Translations under genes and position numbers: made by a program | Source: Alkalihalobacillus pseudalcaliphilus | GTDB lineage: Bacteria > Bacillota > Bacilli > Bacillales > Bacillaceae_D | Length of the DNA stretch: 64,000 bases | NCBI RefSeq assembly: GCF_028610675.1 | Contig: NZ_JAQQWS010000002.1 | Location: forward strand, 186,001-250,000 | Direction of reading: 5' to 3' | In this document: piece after piece, positions 61,851 to 64,000 of the stretch | Layout of the letters: every line of letters starts with the position of its first letter | Numbering within the stretch: the stretch's first letter is position 1 | The notes under the pieces: generated by a model | The model's input: only the letters and a program-made list of their open reading frames with translations | Databases searched by the model: none | Told to the model about the DNA's origin: nothing

Positions 61851-62416
61851 CTCTTTGTGCAGTTACTCCAAGGTTTGAACTCCGTATCTTCACATTAAAC
61901 ACTCTTTGTGCAGTTACTCCGAGGTTTGGACTCTGTATCTTCACATTAACCCTCTCTTTGTGTAGTTACTCCAAGGTTTGGACTCTGTATCTTCATATTA
62001 AACGCCTCTTTGTGCAGTTACTCCAAGGTTTGGACTCTGTATCTTCATATTAAACGCCTCTTTGTGCAGATACTCCGAGGTTTGGACTCTGTATCTTCAC
62101 ATTAACCCGCTCTTTATGCAGATACTCCAAGGTTTGGACTCTGTATCTTCACATTAACCCGCTCTTTGTGCAGTTACTCCAAGGTTTGGACTCTGTATCT
62201 TCACATTAAACGCCTCTTTGTGCAGTTACTCCGAGGTTTGGACTCTGTATCTTCACATTAACCCGCTCTTTGTGCAGTTACTCCGAGGTTTGGACTCTGT
62301 ATCTTCACATTAACCCGCTCTTTGTGCAGTTACTCCATGCTTTGGCCTTAACATCTTCACATTAAACGCCTCTTTGTGCAGTTACTCCTTGGCTTGGACT
62401 CATTATCTTCACAAAC
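61851..62416 (+). repeat. 52-bp tandem repeat array, 11 units
   Basis: Units begin CTCTTTGTGCAGTTACTCC at 61851, 61902, 61954, 62006, 62058, 62110, 62162, 62214, 62266, 62318 and 62370. The spacing is 52 bp (51 once). The middle units differ at only a few positions (ACCCGCTC versus AACGCCTC junctions; CAAGG/CGAGG), while both ends are more diverged. No sustained coding frame. Confidence 0.95.
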
Positions 62417-62540
62417 TGATATTAATTGTTAAATTGACAATAGCTGACTTTCAACTTTGTTGGTGGTGGTCTGGTTTTGGCTCCGACATGGGCATTTGGT
62501 ATGAAAGTCATCCTAATGGCGATGTGCTTTTACTTTCTGT
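62417..62540 (+). repeat. spacer with dispersed-repeat end
   Basis: TTGTTGGTGGTGG...GGCATTTGGTATGAAAGTC resembles the right end of the flank module (TTTGTATGAAAGTT). It separates the two 52-bp arrays. No gene seen. Confidence 0.4.
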
Positions 62541-62696
62541 AACTGACCTGTTTGGCCCTTTTCACGCAATTACTATGACTCTCTCCCTCAGTATCTAACC
62601 TGTTCGGCTTTTTGCGTGTACTTACTACGACTCTCCCCCTCAGTAACTATCCTATTCTGGCCTACTTGTGCTCTTACTCACGCTCTCTCAGAAAGT
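62541..62696 (+). repeat. second 52-bp-period array, 3 diverged units
   Basis: Units at 62541-62592, 62593-62644 and 62645-62696 are each exactly 52 bp with a CCTGTT(T/C)GGC...TTACTA(C/T)GACTCTC pattern. The sequence differs from the first array except for a weak TTGTGC-N4-TTACTC similarity, but the period is the same. Confidence 0.7.
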
Positions 62697-62715
62697 AACT
62701 GCTATGTATATGTAC

Positions 62716-63546
62716 TTAACGATTAACTTGTTTAAAAATCACTTTTTCAAGCAATGAACTCGGCATCATTCGCTTCAAATAATACATCGCTTGAATACCA
62801 TTACCGACTTGATAGCGGAGCTTTGGTTTTCTCTTTGCACAAACTTTTTTGACTAGGTTTGTCACAATTTGAGGATCGTCAGCATTCGCTGCTGCTGATT
62901 TCGCTTTTCTAAGTACATTTCTCTTAAAAAGAGATAAGTCTTGATTGCCCTCATCATATGCCCGTAAGGATTTTTCCCAGAGTGGCGTCTTAAATGAACC
63001 CGGTTCAATTAATGAAACGTAGATGCCTTCCTTTAGTAGCTCCAACCTCAAGCTTTCGCTCATTCCCTCTAATGCAAATTTGGATGAGCAATAAGCTGAC
63101 ATTCCTGGAAATGCAAAAAAGCCACTTACACTACTTATATTAATAATTTTTCCTGAATCTGACTTTCTAAGGAGAGGTAAGAGCTCTTTTGTTACGACAA
63201 AAGCACCTGTTACATTGACATCATACTGCTCTCTCCACTCTTTCAAGGTTAGATCTTGAAAAAACCCTCCCTGACAGAATCCAGCATTATTAATTAATAC
63301 ATCCACCTTTCCAAATGAAGAGTCAATCTCTTCTGTGACCGTTTTTACTTCCTCTTCCTTTGTCACATCCATTTTGTGGACATGTAAATGCTTTTGCAAT
63401 TGTAAATGATGAACAGCTTCGACTAATTCAAGTCTATTTTCTAAATTTCTCATCGTTGCAATCACTTGATAACCACTTTTGAGCAGTTCCAATGAAATCA
63501 AATAACCAAAACCACTATTTGCTCCCGTGATAAAAGCTGTTTTCAT
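62716..63546 (-). CDS. SDR-family oxidoreductase
   Basis: 276 aa classical short-chain dehydrogenase. Cofactor motif TGANSGFGYLISLELL (~residues 7-22), NNAGFCQGG (~86-94), catalytic Ser in INISSVSGFF and the YCSSK pair (Tyr/Lys ~152-156), SLIEPGSF. The C-terminal ~80 residues (RNVLRKAKSAAANAD, IQAMYYLKRMMPSSLLEKV) resemble retinol-dehydrogenase-like SDRs. The substrate is unknown. ATG after GAGAGGAG. It lies 14 bp after the TSUP gene, so the two are cotranscribed. Confidence 0.88.
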   Translation of the reverse strand: MKTAFITGANSGFGYLISLELLKSGYQVIATMRNLENRLELVEAVHHLQLQKHLHVHKMDVTKEEEVKTVTEEIDSSFGKVDVLINNAGFCQGGFFQDLTLKEWREQYDVNVTGAFVVTKELLPLLRKSDSGKIINISSVSGFFAFPGMSAYCSSKFALEGMSESLRLELLKEGIYVSLIEPGSFKTPLWEKSLRAYDEGNQDLSLFKRNVLRKAKSAAANADDPQIVTNLVKKVCAKRKPKLRYQVGNGIQAMYYLKRMMPSSLLEKVIFKQVNR

Positions 63547-63560
63547 AAAATAATCTCCTC

Positions 63561-64000
63561 TCAGCTAAATGCCTCGACCAATATATAAATCCCAGTAAAA
63601 AGTAACAATGCATAGGAAAGCCATCTGAAAAAGCGTTGGCTCATCCTTTTAAATAGAAATTGACCTAACACGAGACCCAAAAGCACAACCGGTATACTCA
63701 TCGCTATCGATGTCCAAACTACCTGGCTCGTGCCTACCGTTACGAATTGTATAAAAAAGCTAATTAAATAGATAAATAAATAGAATGCTAATGTAGTAGC
63801 TCGTACGGCCGACTTACTCGTATTTGTCCCAGAGAAATAAAGTAAAAGCGGTGGGCCGGGCATGCCTACTGATGTCGTCAGTACACCAGATATTCCTGCC
63901 ACTCCATAATCTCTGACATTATTTTCTCTTATTCGGAATGACAACAGGAGTAAGGTTGTTAAAAATAGAATTAAAGAACCTATGATAACTTTTAAATACA
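63561..64000 (-). CDS. TSUP (TauE/SafE) family permease, C-terminal part
   Basis: The frame runs off the right edge. About 146 residues are visible with several membrane helices. SGVLTTSVGMPGPPLLLYFSG is the second TSUP repeat motif, and SKSAVRATTLAFYLF follows. The family exports or imports sulfite, sulfoacetate and other organosulfur or C1 anions. The N-terminal repeat is outside the window. An internal start at 63944 is unlikely because the frame and hydrophobic sequence continue upstream. Confidence 0.8.
   Translation of the reverse strand, partial: YLKVIIGSLILFLTTLLLLSFRIRENNVRDYGVAGISGVLTTSVGMPGPPLLLYFSGTNTSKSAVRATTLAFYLFIYLISFFIQFVTVGTSQVVWTSIAMSIPVVLLGLVLGQFLFKRMSQRFFRWLSYALLLFTGIYILVEAFS

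Noticed and set aside
61851..62416. CRISPR array
   Set aside because: The whole 52-bp unit is repeated with no unique spacers, and no cas genes are present.

Overview
The window looks like chromosome from a low-GC, Gram-positive, spore-former-type Bacillaceae, probably an alkaliphilic or halophilic Bacillus relative. Strong AGGAGG-type Shine-Dalgarno sites with many TTG and GTG starts point this way. So do the Bacillus gene arrangements: YvgK-ModA-ModB without ModC, a Bce-type peptide-sensing module, a PurBox-controlled guaC, two Na+:alanine symporters and a sigma-W-type promoter. I found no rRNA, tRNA, CRISPR array or intact insertion sequence.

Layout. 1-3.8 kb: a PucR/CdaR-like regulator (cut by the window edge) divergent from two near-identical AgcS symporters. 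4-7.2 kb: a leftward envelope-stress operon (M23 lipoprotein, two-TM membrane protein, ABC ATPase, ABC permease) behind an exact sigma-W-type promoter. 7.3-15.4 kb: DedA, a small PspC protein, EutH, the molybdate regulator and transporter, ProC, a GyrI-like protein and RlmN. 15.4-24.8 kb: TraB-like protein, a PlcR/NprR-like XRE-TPR regulator and a Bce-type two-component/ABC module, separated by long mosaic repeats.

24.8-41.7 kb is a 13-gene leftward amino-sugar/glycan locus. It has a secreted 964-aa glycosidase-like protein, a YesL-like protein, NanE, a CE7-type esterase, an RpiR regulator, an FAD oxidoreductase, an Lpl-type importer (two permeases and a binding protein, no ATPase), a cytosolic glycosidase-like protein related to the secreted one, a DUF4127 protein, a NagZ-like GH3 and a ROK kinase. 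Two promoters in it share a GGAGG-W5-TCC motif near the predicted transcription start, a candidate RpiR operator. My inference is uptake and breakdown of an N-acetylated, possibly ManNAc-containing, glycan.

43.7-52.1 kb looks like a variant ectoine-degradation cluster: a PucR activator, a DoeA-like ectoine hydrolase, a Cys/Met-type PLP enzyme, an M20 amidohydrolase, homoserine dehydrogenase and an aldehyde dehydrogenase. The last steps use enzyme families different from the proteobacterial DoeB/DoeD enzymes. 52.2-55.1 kb: an ABC-2 exporter beside a fusion of a degenerate ABC ATPase and a LytTR DNA-binding domain, with 10-bp-phased repeats between them. 55.5-64 kb: MFS exporter, VOC protein, phospholipase D-like protein, RlmI-like methyltransferase, GuaC, an SDR and a TSUP permease (cut by the edge).

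The intergenic DNA is unusually rich in repeats. There are three copies of a G/C-rich long-hairpin element, two of them inverted around a 3.6-kb segment. Two copies of a ~380-bp element have stems that differ in sequence but still pair. There is a 233-bp MITE-like element, an 11 x 52-bp tandem array and a second, different array with the same 52-bp period. Several starts were moved inward from the longest reading frame because a clear Shine-Dalgarno sequence fixes a later start.
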